Shown: positions 16,931-25,485 of the stretch, piece by piece | Layout of the letters: each line of letters starts with the position of its first letter | How positions within the stretch are numbered: the stretch's first letter is position 1 | From: Maricaulis sp965228215 | GTDB taxonomy: Bacteria; Pseudomonadota; Alphaproteobacteria; Caulobacterales; Maricaulaceae | Reading direction: 5' to 3' | Length of the DNA: 64,000 bases | Assembly: GCA_965228215.1 (NCBI GenBank) | Contig: OZ245800.1 | Location: 3,100,001-3,164,000 of the forward strand | The notes under the pieces: model-generated | Databases searched by the model: none | Seen by the model: the letters and a program-made list of their open reading frames with translations, nothing else | Told to the model about the DNA's origin: nothing | Position numbers and translations under genes: made by a program

Positions 16931-17440
16931 CTAGAAAGGCGGCAATTCGGCCTGCCATTCCTCGAGTTGCAGTGCGCGAGCGGCGGTCAGGTCGAGCTGG
17001 CAACCCGCTGCGATGACGCGCTGGATCGATCCCCCCTCATACGGCGAGATCTCGAGCGCGCAATCGGCATCCCTCGACGCGATCCAGGCGCGCTGGGCGT
17101 CGCGCAGGGCCTCGAAAACGACCGGGTCCAGTTCCGCCTGCAGGGCAGCATAGGTGGCGTTCAGACGCTCGTCCCACGCTGAGGCCTCCTCCATCGAGCA
17201 CTGCATCATGCCGACGGTCGTCTCGCCATCCTCGCGGGAATTCATGCAGGCCTGGGCATGGGCACCGGCACAGTTGGCGAATTGCTCGTGGCGGTTCTCG
17301 TAGCGGCGCACACACAGCTCGATCCGGCTCTCCGCGCGCAGGATCGGCTCGGGCCCCGCCGTCGAGGTCTCGGTCTTCTGCGCATCGGCGCAGGCGGTGA
17401 GCATCAGGAATGCAGTCGTGATCGACGCGACATGTTTCAT
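16931..17440 (-). CDS. LprI-type (DUF1311) lipoprotein
   Basis: 169 residues from the ATG at 17440. The N-terminus MKHVASITTAFLMLTAC has a lipobox, so Cys17 is probably lipidated. The C-terminal part has the lysozyme-inhibitor LprI / DUF1311 pattern: 'ASAWDERLNATYAALQAEL', 'LRDAQRAWIASRDADCALE', 'GGSIQRVIAAGCQLDLTAAR', with two cysteines likely to form a disulfide. Extra cysteines lie at 'ELCVRRYENRHEQFANCAG'. Members are periplasmic and some inhibit lysozyme; function here is unproven. It is convergent with the patatin gene. Confidence 0.8.
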   Translation of the reverse strand: MKHVASITTAFLMLTACADAQKTETSTAGPEPILRAESRIELCVRRYENRHEQFANCAGAHAQACMNSREDGETTVGMMQCSMEEASAWDERLNATYAALQAELDPVVFEALRDAQRAWIASRDADCALEISPYEGGSIQRVIAAGCQLDLTAARALQLEEWQAELPPF

Positions 17441-17507
17441 GGACGGCCTCCGGGCTGCGGCGAGCTTAGCGCGCCGGGCCCTCAAGGTCATCGAAACAAA
17501 TGCCGGA

Positions 17508-18680
17508 TCAGGCGCTTTCGTTGAACAGTTCGCGGCCGATCAGCCAGCGGCGGATCTCCGACGTGCCTGCACCGATCTCGTAGAGCTTGGCGTCACGCAG
17601 AAGACGGCCGGTCGGGTATTCGTTGATATAGCCATTGCCGCCCAGCAGCTGGATCGCATCGAGTGCCATCTGGGTCGCGGATTCTGCCGCGTAGAGAATG
17701 GCACCGGCCGCGTCCTTGCGCGTGGTCTCGCCTCGGTCGCAGGCCTTGGCCACAGCGTAGACATAGGCGCGCGTGGCGTTCATGCGCACATACATGTCTG
17801 CCATCTTGCCCTGGACCAGCTGGAATTCGCCGATCGACTGGCCGAATTGCTTGCGCTCATGGATGTAGGGCATCACCACGTCCATGCAGGACTGCATGAT
17901 GCCGATCGGGCCGGCGGCCAGCACGGCACGCTCATAATCGAGGCCGGACATCAGCACGCCCACACCGCCATTGAGCGGACCCATGATGTTCTCGTCGGGT
18001 ACTTCGCAGTCCTCGAAGACGAGTTCGCCGGTCTCGGAACCTCGCATGCCCAGCTTGTCGAGCTTCTGGGCGACGGAGAAACCCTTGAAGTCCTTCTCGA
18101 TCAGGAAGGCCGTGATGCCGCGAGAGCCAGCCTCGGGCTCGGTCTTGGCATAGACGACCAGCGTGTCGGCGGACGGCGCGTTCGTGATCCACATCTTGGA
18201 ACCGTTCAGGACGTAGCGATCGCCCTTTTTCTCGGCCTTGAGACGCATGGAAACGACGTCCGAACCGGCACCCGGCTCTGACATGGCCAGGCAACCCACA
18301 TGCTCGCCCGACACCAGTTTGGGCAGGTAGCGGGCCTTCTGCTCCTCATTCGCCCAGCGGCGGATCTGGTTAACGCAGAGATTGGAGTGCGCGCCGTAGG
18401 ACAGGCCCACCGAAGCGGATGCCCGGCTGATCTCCTCCATGGCGATGACATGCTCGAGATAGCCCAGGCCCGAACCGCCATCTTCCTCGGCAACGGTAAT
18501 GCCCAGCAGGCCCAACTCGCCCATCTTCTGCCAGAGGTCCGGCGGGAAGACATCGCTCTGGTCGATATCGGCCGCACGCGGCGCGATTTCGTCGCTGGCA
18601 AAGGAACGCACGGTGTCGCGGATCATGTCCGCCATTTCACCGAGATCGAAGTCGAGAGAGGGGTATTGGTTCGGGATCAT
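17508..18680 (-). CDS. liuA: isovaleryl-CoA dehydrogenase
   Basis: 390 residues, an acyl-CoA dehydrogenase that oxidises isovaleryl-CoA with FAD, the first committed step after the branched-chain keto acid dehydrogenase in leucine catabolism. Conserved blocks are 'GCLAMSEPGAGSDVVSMRL', 'KMWITNAPSADTLVVYAKT', 'QLLGGNGYINEYPTGRLLRD' and 'EIGAGTSEIRRWLIGREL'. The usual medium-chain catalytic Glu in Y-E-G-T is replaced (IGAGT), while a Glu is present in 'SGLDYERAVLA', the position used by isovaleryl-CoA dehydrogenase; this supports the specific call. It is the most upstream gene of the dispersed liu set. Confidence 0.94.
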   Translation of the reverse strand: MIPNQYPSLDFDLGEMADMIRDTVRSFASDEIAPRAADIDQSDVFPPDLWQKMGELGLLGITVAEEDGGSGLGYLEHVIAMEEISRASASVGLSYGAHSNLCVNQIRRWANEEQKARYLPKLVSGEHVGCLAMSEPGAGSDVVSMRLKAEKKGDRYVLNGSKMWITNAPSADTLVVYAKTEPEAGSRGITAFLIEKDFKGFSVAQKLDKLGMRGSETGELVFEDCEVPDENIMGPLNGGVGVLMSGLDYERAVLAAGPIGIMQSCMDVVMPYIHERKQFGQSIGEFQLVQGKMADMYVRMNATRAYVYAVAKACDRGETTRKDAAGAILYAAESATQMALDAIQLLGGNGYINEYPTGRLLRDAKLYEIGAGTSEIRRWLIGRELFNESA

Positions 18681-18775
18681 GCCGCGCGATGTAACACGCG
18701 GGTACGCACGGTCAAGCCAAAGCCCGGCGCGAATTACGGCACAATCTTGCTGTGGGTTTCAGATGCCGGGTGAAA

Positions 18776-20761
18776 TCACTCGGCGGGACTGGCCTTACGC
18801 GCTTTCAGCTTGCGTCCCAGGTCCATGAAGCCGACCACGAGGCAAACCACCATGCCCGCAGTGCCGAACACCGCCATGGCGACTTCCAGATTCAGCGGGG
18901 TCTCGGTGACGACGCGCTGCCAGTTGAAGGCGACCCAGAGCCAGCCAATGCCCGCGGCCACGGCAAACGCCAGGGCAATAAGGAAATAGCCCAGGCCATA
19001 ACCGCCCTCCGACTTGGTCGGTTTTTCGTCCGCCACGATCGTCTCACCGCCAGCGAGATCCTGCGGGGTGAAGTCCTGGTCCTGGATCGGATCGAAATCG
19101 GACGCGATGATGTCCTCGCCCAGCACGTCCGCATTGGGACGCTGCGCATCGGTCTCCACCTCGACTTCACCGACTTCGCCGGCGGCATCGGCCGGCGTGT
19201 CTGCCGGGTGCGGCGGCGGTGTGTCTTCCGTCTGGCTGGCGATCGTGGCTTCCACGATCTCGAATTCCTCGGCCTCCAGGCGGGCCTCTTCCGCGGCCTC
19301 TGCCTCGGTGTCCACGAGGTCCTCTTCCATCCGGGCGACAAGCTGGGCTTCCAGCGCTTCCGGCTCGGCCTCGGCGGTATCTCCAGCGTCCTCGACAGCT
19401 GAGGTCTCGGCTTCCGGTTCGAGGTCTGTTGCCGGCTCGTCCTCGATGGTCTCGGTCTCGATGCGACCGACCAGCTCTCCGGCCAGCACATATCCCAGAG
19501 CCTTTCCGATCGGCAGATGGCGCTCAACAAACGCCTCGGCAGCCGGAGCGGCCTCTTCTTCCTGCGCAACATCCTCGACCATGCGGTCGATGACGCGCTG
19601 CGCGGTATCCGTTTCGGTTTCCGGCGCAAAGGAGGCCACAGCCGCCTCGACCGGGTCGCGGTCATCCGCGAGAACCGGATCGACAGGCGTCTCGATCACC
19701 GGAGTTTCAGCCGCCTCGGCCTTTTCCGCAGCGACTGGCTCTTCGTCGGCCGTGTCAGCCTCGCCCGGATCCGCCGCGTCCAGGGACGCGTCCTCGGCCG
19801 GGGTGGGTGTATTTGCCAGACGATCAAGCGGCACCGCAGCGAAGATCGGCGCCGCGGCAAAACCCAGCGGTGCCGGGCTCGGCCGGTCATTTTTCTCGGC
19901 GGGCTCTCGTTTGGAATCCGGTTCGGAGTCCGGTTCAGGGTCGATTTCGGCCTCCGGCGCGGCTTCCACCGGCGGGGCCAACATTTCGGGCTCAGGCTCG
20001 ACTTCCGCTTCCGGCTCGGTCCGCGGCAATTCCACGGCCTCGAGCGCGACATCCATCACCGGTTCGGCGGGGTGCAACGGGGCTTCGGCGATTCTCTCAC
20101 CGGCCAGATCTGCGGCTGGAAGACTGCCGACACTTGCCAGGATACGAGCGATCTCGTCCTCGGCCTCACGGCGGGACTGGGCCGAATCCGGCATGGGCGG
20201 CGGGGCCGGCGCTACCGGCTCGGCCTCCGCGGCAACCGGCATGGCGGCCGGCTCGTGTTCAATCTTGATCTGCAGTTCGACCGTATCGGCCGCTTCGTGT
20301 GCGTCCCTCTTCGGCGCAGACGGCGGCCGTTTGGGCGGCGCGAATGTCGTCAGGAAGAGACCGCTCTCTGCCTCGCGACGATCCGTATCCTGCTCGCCGT
20401 AGAGCGCAATCGCCTCACCGGCTGCCATCGAACGCCCTTCGAAGAGATAACGCGCGACGTCGGACTGCTTGAACGCGGGAATACCCACACCGTGCACGAA
20501 AGAGACAAGTGCATCACGCTGTTGCTGGCTCAGCTCGCCGGCGATGACGCCGTCGATCGCCTCCTCGATCTGGAGAATGTCGTAGATCAGCAGGAGGGAG
20601 GCTTCATCCTCGGTGACACGTACGCCGTCACGCGCAGCGGCCTTGTGGCCATAGCCAACAGACCAATGCCCATCCGCCCCTTTCTCGGCTATCCCGAGAT
20701 AAGGCTGGTACCGCTTGATCAACTCTCGCGCGGCTGGTGTGGATTTCAGTCGCGGTTTCAT
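18776..20761 (-). CDS. spmX: SpmX-type polar scaffold protein: pseudo-muramidase, acidic linker, two membrane segments
   Basis: About 661 residues from the ATG at 20761 (MKPR, matching the start I recall for Caulobacter SpmX; GTG/ATG codons at 20800/20797 are alternatives). Residues 1-125 are a phage-lysozyme-like (GH24) domain: 'ELIKRYQPYLGIAEKGADG', 'HWSVGYGHK', 'EDEASLLLIYDIL'. The catalytic Glu expected at residue 19 is Gln and the usual T-I-G-Y-G is S-V-G-Y-G, so hydrolysis is unlikely. Residues 135-585 are disordered, rich in Ala, Glu and Pro. Two helices (about 591-613 and 627-648) anchor it. In Caulobacter SpmX marks the stalked pole and recruits and activates DivJ; that role is inferred here. 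Confidence 0.82.
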   Translation of the reverse strand: MKPRLKSTPAARELIKRYQPYLGIAEKGADGHWSVGYGHKAAARDGVRVTEDEASLLLIYDILQIEEAIDGVIAGELSQQQRDALVSFVHGVGIPAFKQSDVARYLFEGRSMAAGEAIALYGEQDTDRREAESGLFLTTFAPPKRPPSAPKRDAHEAADTVELQIKIEHEPAAMPVAAEAEPVAPAPPPMPDSAQSRREAEDEIARILASVGSLPAADLAGERIAEAPLHPAEPVMDVALEAVELPRTEPEAEVEPEPEMLAPPVEAAPEAEIDPEPDSEPDSKREPAEKNDRPSPAPLGFAAAPIFAAVPLDRLANTPTPAEDASLDAADPGEADTADEEPVAAEKAEAAETPVIETPVDPVLADDRDPVEAAVASFAPETETDTAQRVIDRMVEDVAQEEEAAPAAEAFVERHLPIGKALGYVLAGELVGRIETETIEDEPATDLEPEAETSAVEDAGDTAEAEPEALEAQLVARMEEDLVDTEAEAAEEARLEAEEFEIVEATIASQTEDTPPPHPADTPADAAGEVGEVEVETDAQRPNADVLGEDIIASDFDPIQDQDFTPQDLAGGETIVADEKPTKSEGGYGLGYFLIALAFAVAAGIGWLWVAFNWQRVVTETPLNLEVAMAVFGTAGMVVCLVVGFMDLGRKLKARKASPAE

Positions 20762-20827
20762 AGTGTTTTGTTTCGAGACGCCGCTTTGCCCATGCATCAC
20801 ATACCTGCAATCTCGGCGCCGCGCGTC

Positions 20828-21784
20828 CTAACTCGCCTCATCCACGAAAATGTCGGTGGCATCAAGTGCTGTGAAGGGAGCGAAAAACCCACCTCCACTA
20901 CCGCCTCCGACAAGATACACGCCGTTTGTCAGTACCGCGGCGCCGGCCGAGGTTCGCGGTGACGGCAGATCCGGCTCATTGGCCCAGGCGGCCCCGCCCG
21001 GCTGCAGGGAGGAATGCATGGCCAGCGTTGTCCGGTTGTCCGCTGCCCGCCCTCCGAAAACATGGATCCGGCCCTGATAGACCGCGGCGGCAACACCGCT
21101 GCGGGCATCAGGAAGGTCTGGCGCTCGACTCCACGCCTCCTCAGCCGGATCGAAAACATCCACCCGCGTCTGGACCTCGCCGGCCAGCGATCCTCCAATG
21201 ACATGGATCTGCCCTCCGGCAACCACGGCTGCAGCGCCGCGGCGCGTCAGCCCGGCCGGCACGTCAATCGTGCGCCAGCTGGTTTCCTCGGGATTGAAAA
21301 CATAGACGGCCCCGTCATCCCGTGTCCCGCCAATGGCGTACAACTCGCCCTCATGGGCGATCAGGCTGAAATCGGCCTTGGGGCCCGGCATGGCGACTTC
21401 GCTTTGCCAGACGCCACCATCAGGCGACCAGGACCACATGGCCGCCGTCGGACCGACACCGTCCTCGCCCTGCGCATATCCGCCAGCGGCATAGATACGC
21501 CCATTCACGGCCGCCATGCCGAAACGTTCCAGTCCGAGCACAAGCGGACGCTCGGGCATCCAGCGTTCGAGCTCGGCATCATAGGATTCGAATTCCACGC
21601 GCGGTTCGGTCAGTCCGGACCCGCCGGCTGCGTAGAGCCGCCCATCGAGCACCGCGACCGCAAGACCCGCGCGCGGCGCATCGAGCCGTGCCGTGCTTTC
21701 CCAACGCCCCTGCGCAGCGGCCGGCTGGACCGCCATGAGCAAGGCACCGGCCATTACGGCCGCAATCTTCAGAACACGAAGCAT
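20828..21784 (-). CDS. exported Kelch-repeat beta-propeller protein
   Basis: 318 residues. MLRVLKIAAVMAGALLMAVQ is a signal peptide ending at PAAAQ. The mature protein is made of five to six Kelch repeats with the G-G doublet after each strand: 'GLAVAVLDGRLYAAGG', 'FGMAAVNGRIYAAGGYA', 'FSLIAHEGELYAIGG', 'GAAAVVAGGQIHVIGGS', 'GVAAAVYQGRIHVFGGRA' and 'AGAAVLTNGVYLVGGG'. This is a six-bladed propeller of the periplasm, probably a binding protein; no catalytic residue can be named. It lies between mgtE (37-base gap) and spmX (66-base gap) on one strand, so the three may share a transcript. Confidence 0.88.
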   Translation of the reverse strand: MLRVLKIAAVMAGALLMAVQPAAAQGRWESTARLDAPRAGLAVAVLDGRLYAAGGSGLTEPRVEFESYDAELERWMPERPLVLGLERFGMAAVNGRIYAAGGYAQGEDGVGPTAAMWSWSPDGGVWQSEVAMPGPKADFSLIAHEGELYAIGGTRDDGAVYVFNPEETSWRTIDVPAGLTRRGAAAVVAGGQIHVIGGSLAGEVQTRVDVFDPAEEAWSRAPDLPDARSGVAAAVYQGRIHVFGGRAADNRTTLAMHSSLQPGGAAWANEPDLPSPRTSAGAAVLTNGVYLVGGGSGGGFFAPFTALDATDIFVDEAS

Positions 21785-21821
21785 TCCACCACCAATTCGC
21801 CCAGACCCGTTCGCGATTTCA

Positions 21822-23213
21822 TCACAAGAGGATGAGTGTCGCCAGCCCCAGAAATGCGAGAAAGCCTACGACATCTGTCACCGTGGTGACAAAAACCGAT
21901 GAGGCCACGGCCGGGTCGGCACCCACTCGCATCAATCCCAACGGGATCAATATACCCGACAATCCGGCGCAGGCGAGGTTGAGCACCATGGCGATCGCGA
22001 TAATCGCCGCGAGCTCGTAATCGGAGAACCAGACGATCGTCACCACGGCCATCACGGCAGCGAAGATCAGACCGTTCAACACACCGGTGGCCAGTTCACG
22101 CCAGACAACCCGCGCCGCGTTCGCAGCTGTCAGGTCGCGTTCGGCGATCGACCGCACGGCCACGGTGAGCGATTGCGTGCCCGCATTGCCACCCATGGAC
22201 GCTACGATCGGCATCAGGACGGCCAGAGCGACCTTGCTGGCGATCGACGCCTCGAACATCGCGATGACACCCGATGCGAGAATGGCCGTCGCCAGGTTGA
22301 GCAGCAACCAGGGCGCACGGGATTGAACCGACTGGAGGACCGTATCGGCGAGGCCCGCCTCGTTCACGCCGGCCAGGGCCAGCAGGTCTTCCTTGTTCTC
22401 CTCCTGGATGACGCCGACGATGTCGTCGAGCGTCAGCATGCCGGTCAGACGGCCAGCATTGTCGACGACGGGCGTCGAGACCAGGTGGTATTTGTGGAAG
22501 ACGTAGGCGACCTCTTCCTGGTCGGTTTCGGGCGCGACCAGGATGCGGGGTTTTTCCATCAATTCGGTCAGCGGCATGTCCCGCGGCGCGCCGAGCAGGC
22601 GGCAGACCGGGATCTCGCCGACCGGCCGGAAACCGGTATCGACCACGAAGAGATCGAAGAATTTGTCGGGCATCTCCTCCGCGGCATTGCGCATGTGGTC
22701 CATGGCGTGGCCGACGGTCCAGAATTCCGGCGCAGCCACGAATTCGCGCTGCATGAGACGACCGGCCGTCTCCTCGTCGAAGGCCAGGCTGGTCTCGACC
22801 GCCTGGCGGTCGACATCGTCCAATTCCTCGAGAACCGCGGCCCGCGTCTCCTCGTCGAGCTCCTCGACAACCTCCGTGGCATCATCACTGTCGAGCTCGG
22901 TGATCGCGGCGGCCAGGTGCGAGGCGTCGAGATATTCCATCACGACTTCGCGGGAGTCCGGCTCCAGCTCGGTCAACACCTCACCGGTGAAGACATCCGG
23001 CGTCAGCCCCGCCAGCGCTTCCTGCTGGCCGGAAGACAGCTGTTCCAGCACGTCGGCGATGTCGGCCTCGTGCAGGGGCGCCAGCAGGCGGCGGACAAGA
23101 TCGGCGTCCTGCAGCGAAATCGCATCGCTGAGTTCGGCAACGAATTCGGGATCGGTTTGGGCCCGGCCGGCGGAGTCCTGAAGGAGTTCTTCGTCAAAAG
23201 CGGCTTCGCTCAT
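21822..23213 (-). CDS. mgtE: magnesium transporter, MgtE family
   Basis: 463 residues from the ATG at 23213, preceded by AGGATGAG. The architecture is standard MgtE: an acidic N-terminal domain to about 145 ('LLAPLHEADIADVLEQL', 'LDSDDATEVVEELDEETRA'), paired CBS domains to about 275 ('VYRVGEIPV' region and 'STPVVDNAGRLTGMLTLDDI'), and a five-helix channel with 'VLMPIVASMGGNAGTQSLTV' and 'LNLACAGLSGILIPLGL'. It moves Mg2+ across the inner membrane, with acidic N and CBS domains closing the pore when Mg2+ is high. I looked for an M-box-like leader in the 129 bases upstream and saw none. Confidence 0.95.
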   Translation of the reverse strand: MSEAAFDEELLQDSAGRAQTDPEFVAELSDAISLQDADLVRRLLAPLHEADIADVLEQLSSGQQEALAGLTPDVFTGEVLTELEPDSREVVMEYLDASHLAAAITELDSDDATEVVEELDEETRAAVLEELDDVDRQAVETSLAFDEETAGRLMQREFVAAPEFWTVGHAMDHMRNAAEEMPDKFFDLFVVDTGFRPVGEIPVCRLLGAPRDMPLTELMEKPRILVAPETDQEEVAYVFHKYHLVSTPVVDNAGRLTGMLTLDDIVGVIQEENKEDLLALAGVNEAGLADTVLQSVQSRAPWLLLNLATAILASGVIAMFEASIASKVALAVLMPIVASMGGNAGTQSLTVAVRSIAERDLTAANAARVVWRELATGVLNGLIFAAVMAVVTIVWFSDYELAAIIAIAMVLNLACAGLSGILIPLGLMRVGADPAVASSVFVTTVTDVVGFLAFLGLATLILL

Positions 23214-23342
23214 GTCGGTCTCATCCTGAGGAATAGAATCGTGGCGCTGGGTCTCGGTAGCGGGCTGTCCCTGTGTCTTAGCCCCGGGACATTGAGACCT
23301 CAATCACATTGACCTGAAACTGGGGCCAAACCATAAAAAAAA

Positions 23343-24308
23343 GTGTCGAAATCGGGGTGGCGCGCAGTGACAGTCGAACACATCGATGCGGAGACCCGGC
23401 TGATTCTGCTGGGCGGACTTGGCGGGCTTGGCCTGGCCGTGTTGCTGATTCTCCTGTTCGGACTGTTTCCCCTGTTCACGAAAACCGGGCCCAGGGGCCT
23501 GCGGATACTGGGCGATGCCGGCGCCAGTTTCGGCCGGCACTGGCAGGCAGCGCTGGGCATCATCCTCTCGGCCGCGCTGGCCTCGGTCTTTTCCGGCGTA
23601 CTGGCGGACCTGGGAGGCTGGCATGTCCTGCCGCTGATCGCCGATCCGCTGATTCTCGCCGTGCTGGTCTTCGCCGGACACCGGCTCTTCCTGAGCGATG
23701 CGGCCCGCCTGCACGGCATCCGCCTGCCCGATGGAGGTTTGTGGAATGTGATCCTGCGGGCGATCAGCCTCTCGCTCCTGCTCTTTTCCTTTGTCCTGCT
23801 GGCCATACTGGCAGGCGCGGTCCTGTTCGCGATCAGCGGATATATGGGCATTGTCGCCGATCCGGTCCGGATCGGTATCGGTGCGATGATGGGGCTGGTG
23901 ACAGGCCTCGGATCGATCCTGTTTGCCCGGCTCAGCTTTCTCTATCCCGCCGCCGTGCTCGGTCGCAAAGCCTGGTTCCTGACAGCCTTCCGACAGGCCC
24001 AGGACCAGGGAATCGGTCTGTCCGCTGCACTCTGGGTGATCGCCCTGGCGAGCCTGGCCGTGGCAGCGCTGGCGATTCTGGCGGGCGACAAAATGCTTTC
24101 ACTGACCGTCTATGCGGACCGCGCGGGCCTGGGCCTGTTGTCCAGCCCGGACATCGCGGGCAGTCGCGCCTACTGGCTCGAGACAATGACGATCGAGCTT
24201 CCCTTCCGGATCGTGTTCATGGGCTATGCCCTGGCCAGTGTGGCAAGCGTATCGGCTGCCTACAGCAATGGCGCCCTGCCCGGCCCGGAACCGGAGGATG
24301 ATCTGTAA
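23343..24308 (+). CDS. integral membrane protein, unknown function
   Basis: Up to 321 residues from a GTG at 23343; a GTG at 23367 behind GGGGTGG is an equally good start and would remove eight residues. Six or more hydrophobic segments are seen, including 'LGGLGGLGLAVLLILLFGLF', 'ALGIILSAALASVFSGVLA', 'SLSLLLFSFVLLAILAGAVL' and 'ALWVIALASLAVAALAILA'. Between helices lie amphipathic stretches such as 'FARLSFLYPAAVLGRKAW', which recall repeat units of uncharacterised multi-helix proteins, but I cannot assign a family. It is divergent from mgtE and ends ten bases before the convergent tRNA gene. Confidence 0.65.
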   Translation: MSKSGWRAVTVEHIDAETRLILLGGLGGLGLAVLLILLFGLFPLFTKTGPRGLRILGDAGASFGRHWQAALGIILSAALASVFSGVLADLGGWHVLPLIADPLILAVLVFAGHRLFLSDAARLHGIRLPDGGLWNVILRAISLSLLLFSFVLLAILAGAVLFAISGYMGIVADPVRIGIGAMMGLVTGLGSILFARLSFLYPAAVLGRKAWFLTAFRQAQDQGIGLSAALWVIALASLAVAALAILAGDKMLSLTVYADRAGLGLLSSPDIAGSRAYWLETMTIELPFRIVFMGYALASVASVSAAYSNGALPGPEPEDDL

Positions 24309-24317
24309 GAAGGAAAA

Positions 24318-24404
24318 TGGTGCGGTCGAGAAGACTCGAACTTCCACGGGTTTTACCCCACAGCGACCTCAACGCTGCGCGTCTACCAATTCCGCCACGA
24401 CCGC
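24318..24404 (-). tRNA. tRNA-Leu (anticodon GAG)
   Basis: 87 bases on the minus strand. The acceptor arms GCGGTCG (5') and CGACCGC (3') pair perfectly, followed by discriminator A and an encoded CCA. The D arm has the usual GGCGGAATTGGTAGACGC, the anticodon stem CAGCG/CGCTG encloses TTGAGGT with anticodon GAG, a long class II variable arm (GGGGTAAAACCC) follows, then a T arm with GTTCGAGTC. The long variable arm and anticodon identify leucine, reading CUC and CUU codons. Confidence 0.96.
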
Positions 24405-24467
24405 ACGTGCCAGAGGCGCGGGAGATAGCAACATCCCCCCGGCTTGTGAAGAGGCAATTGCAACAGC

Positions 24468-24716
24468 TTATGCAGCTGCGAAAAATTCGTTGGAGTCTGC
24501 CGGTCCGGTAATGGAAATCGCAATGCGATCGCCCTGGATCACGATCTCGCCGCGTGCAATCGGGTGATTATTGGCCAGAATCCAGACCTGGTCGTCTTCA
24601 CCGGAATCCAGAGGGATAACGGCACCACGTCCCATGCGCAGGAACTGCTGAATCGGCATCTGAGACCGGCCCAGCAGAACCGCGATCTCGACTTCGACGG
24701 CTCCGATCTGACTCAC
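24468..24716 (-). CDS. short FliN/SpoA-domain protein (flagellar motor switch type)
   Basis: 82 residues from a GTG at 24716, with AGGAG six bases upstream. Almost the whole chain is one SpoA (FliN/FliM C-terminal) domain: 'VEVEIAVLLGRSQMPIQQFL', 'LRMGRGAVIPLDSGEDD', 'VWILANNHPIARGEIVIQGD', 'RIAISIT'. FliN builds the bottom of the flagellar C-ring that sets rotation direction and helps export. Normal FliN has an N-terminal extension of 25-50 residues, absent here, and no flagellar gene is nearby. It may be a second FliN or the only copy moved from its operon. Divergent from lipB. Confidence 0.82.
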   Translation of the reverse strand: MSQIGAVEVEIAVLLGRSQMPIQQFLRMGRGAVIPLDSGEDDQVWILANNHPIARGEIVIQGDRIAISITGPADSNEFFAAA

Positions 24717-24798
24717 GCAACACTCCTAGACTTGCAGCGCGGGGTTACAGGCACGATGTTTGGCCCATACGGTTTCCGCAGCGTTAAGAACGCAAAAT

Positions 24799-25485
24799 AT
24801 GACATCACTTCCAGCCGAATGGGCCGTTTCCGAAGGTCTGACCCCCTATGAACCCGCTGTGCGATTCATGGAAGAACGCGCCGCAGCGATTGCCCGTGGC
24901 GAGGCCCCGGAACTGATCTGGCTGCTCGAACACCCCCCGCTCTACACCGCCGGCACCAGTTCCAAGCCTGAAGATCTGCTGATGCCCGACCGGTTTCCGG
25001 TCTATGAGACCGGCCGCGGCGGCGAATACACCTATCACGGCCCCGGACAGCGTGTGGCCTATGTGATGATGGACCTGACCAAGCGCGGCCGCGATGTGCG
25101 CAAATTCATCGCCACGCTCGAGCAATGGCTGATCGTTACGGCGGCGCAGTATGGCGTCGTGGCCGGCCAGCGCGAGGGACGTGTCGGTGTCTGGGTCGAC
25201 CAGGGCGGAGGGCGCGAGGACAAGATCGCGGCGATCGGTGTCCGCCTGCGCCGCTGGGTCTCCTTCCACGGCATCGCGTTCAACGTGACGCCGGATCTGA
25301 GTCATTTCGGCGGTATCACGCCGTGCGGCATCGGCAATCCGCTCTACGGCGTGACCAGTCTGGATGCGCTCGGGAAATCCTCCGACATGGCGGATTTCGA
25401 CGCGGCCCTGCACCTCGCCTTCATCAATCTGTTCGGCGATGTCCGGGCCGCGCCCGCACCCAGTCTGGAAGAATTTACGGCCTGA
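24799..25485 (+). CDS. lipB: octanoyltransferase (lipoate biosynthesis)
   Basis: 228 residues from the ATG at 24799. LipB moves octanoyl from acyl carrier protein to lipoyl domains of 2-oxoacid dehydrogenases, after which LipA inserts sulfur. The signature RGGEYTYHGPGQ is at 73-84, the catalytic lysine in 'DKIAAIGVRLRRWVSFHG' and the catalytic cysteine in 'FGGITPCGI'. The length is typical. Lipoylated branched-chain keto acid dehydrogenase would feed the leucine pathway genes in this window, but there is no operon link. The stop abuts the convergent gene: the two stops form the palindrome TGATCA. Confidence 0.96.
   Translation: MTSLPAEWAVSEGLTPYEPAVRFMEERAAAIARGEAPELIWLLEHPPLYTAGTSSKPEDLLMPDRFPVYETGRGGEYTYHGPGQRVAYVMMDLTKRGRDVRKFIATLEQWLIVTAAQYGVVAGQREGRVGVWVDQGGGREDKIAAIGVRLRRWVSFHGIAFNVTPDLSHFGGITPCGIGNPLYGVTSLDALGKSSDMADFDAALHLAFINLFGDVRAAPAPSLEEFTA

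Noticed and set aside
23214..23342. Possible magnesium riboswitch upstream of mgtE
   Set aside because: The leader is short and shows none of the conserved M-box stems.
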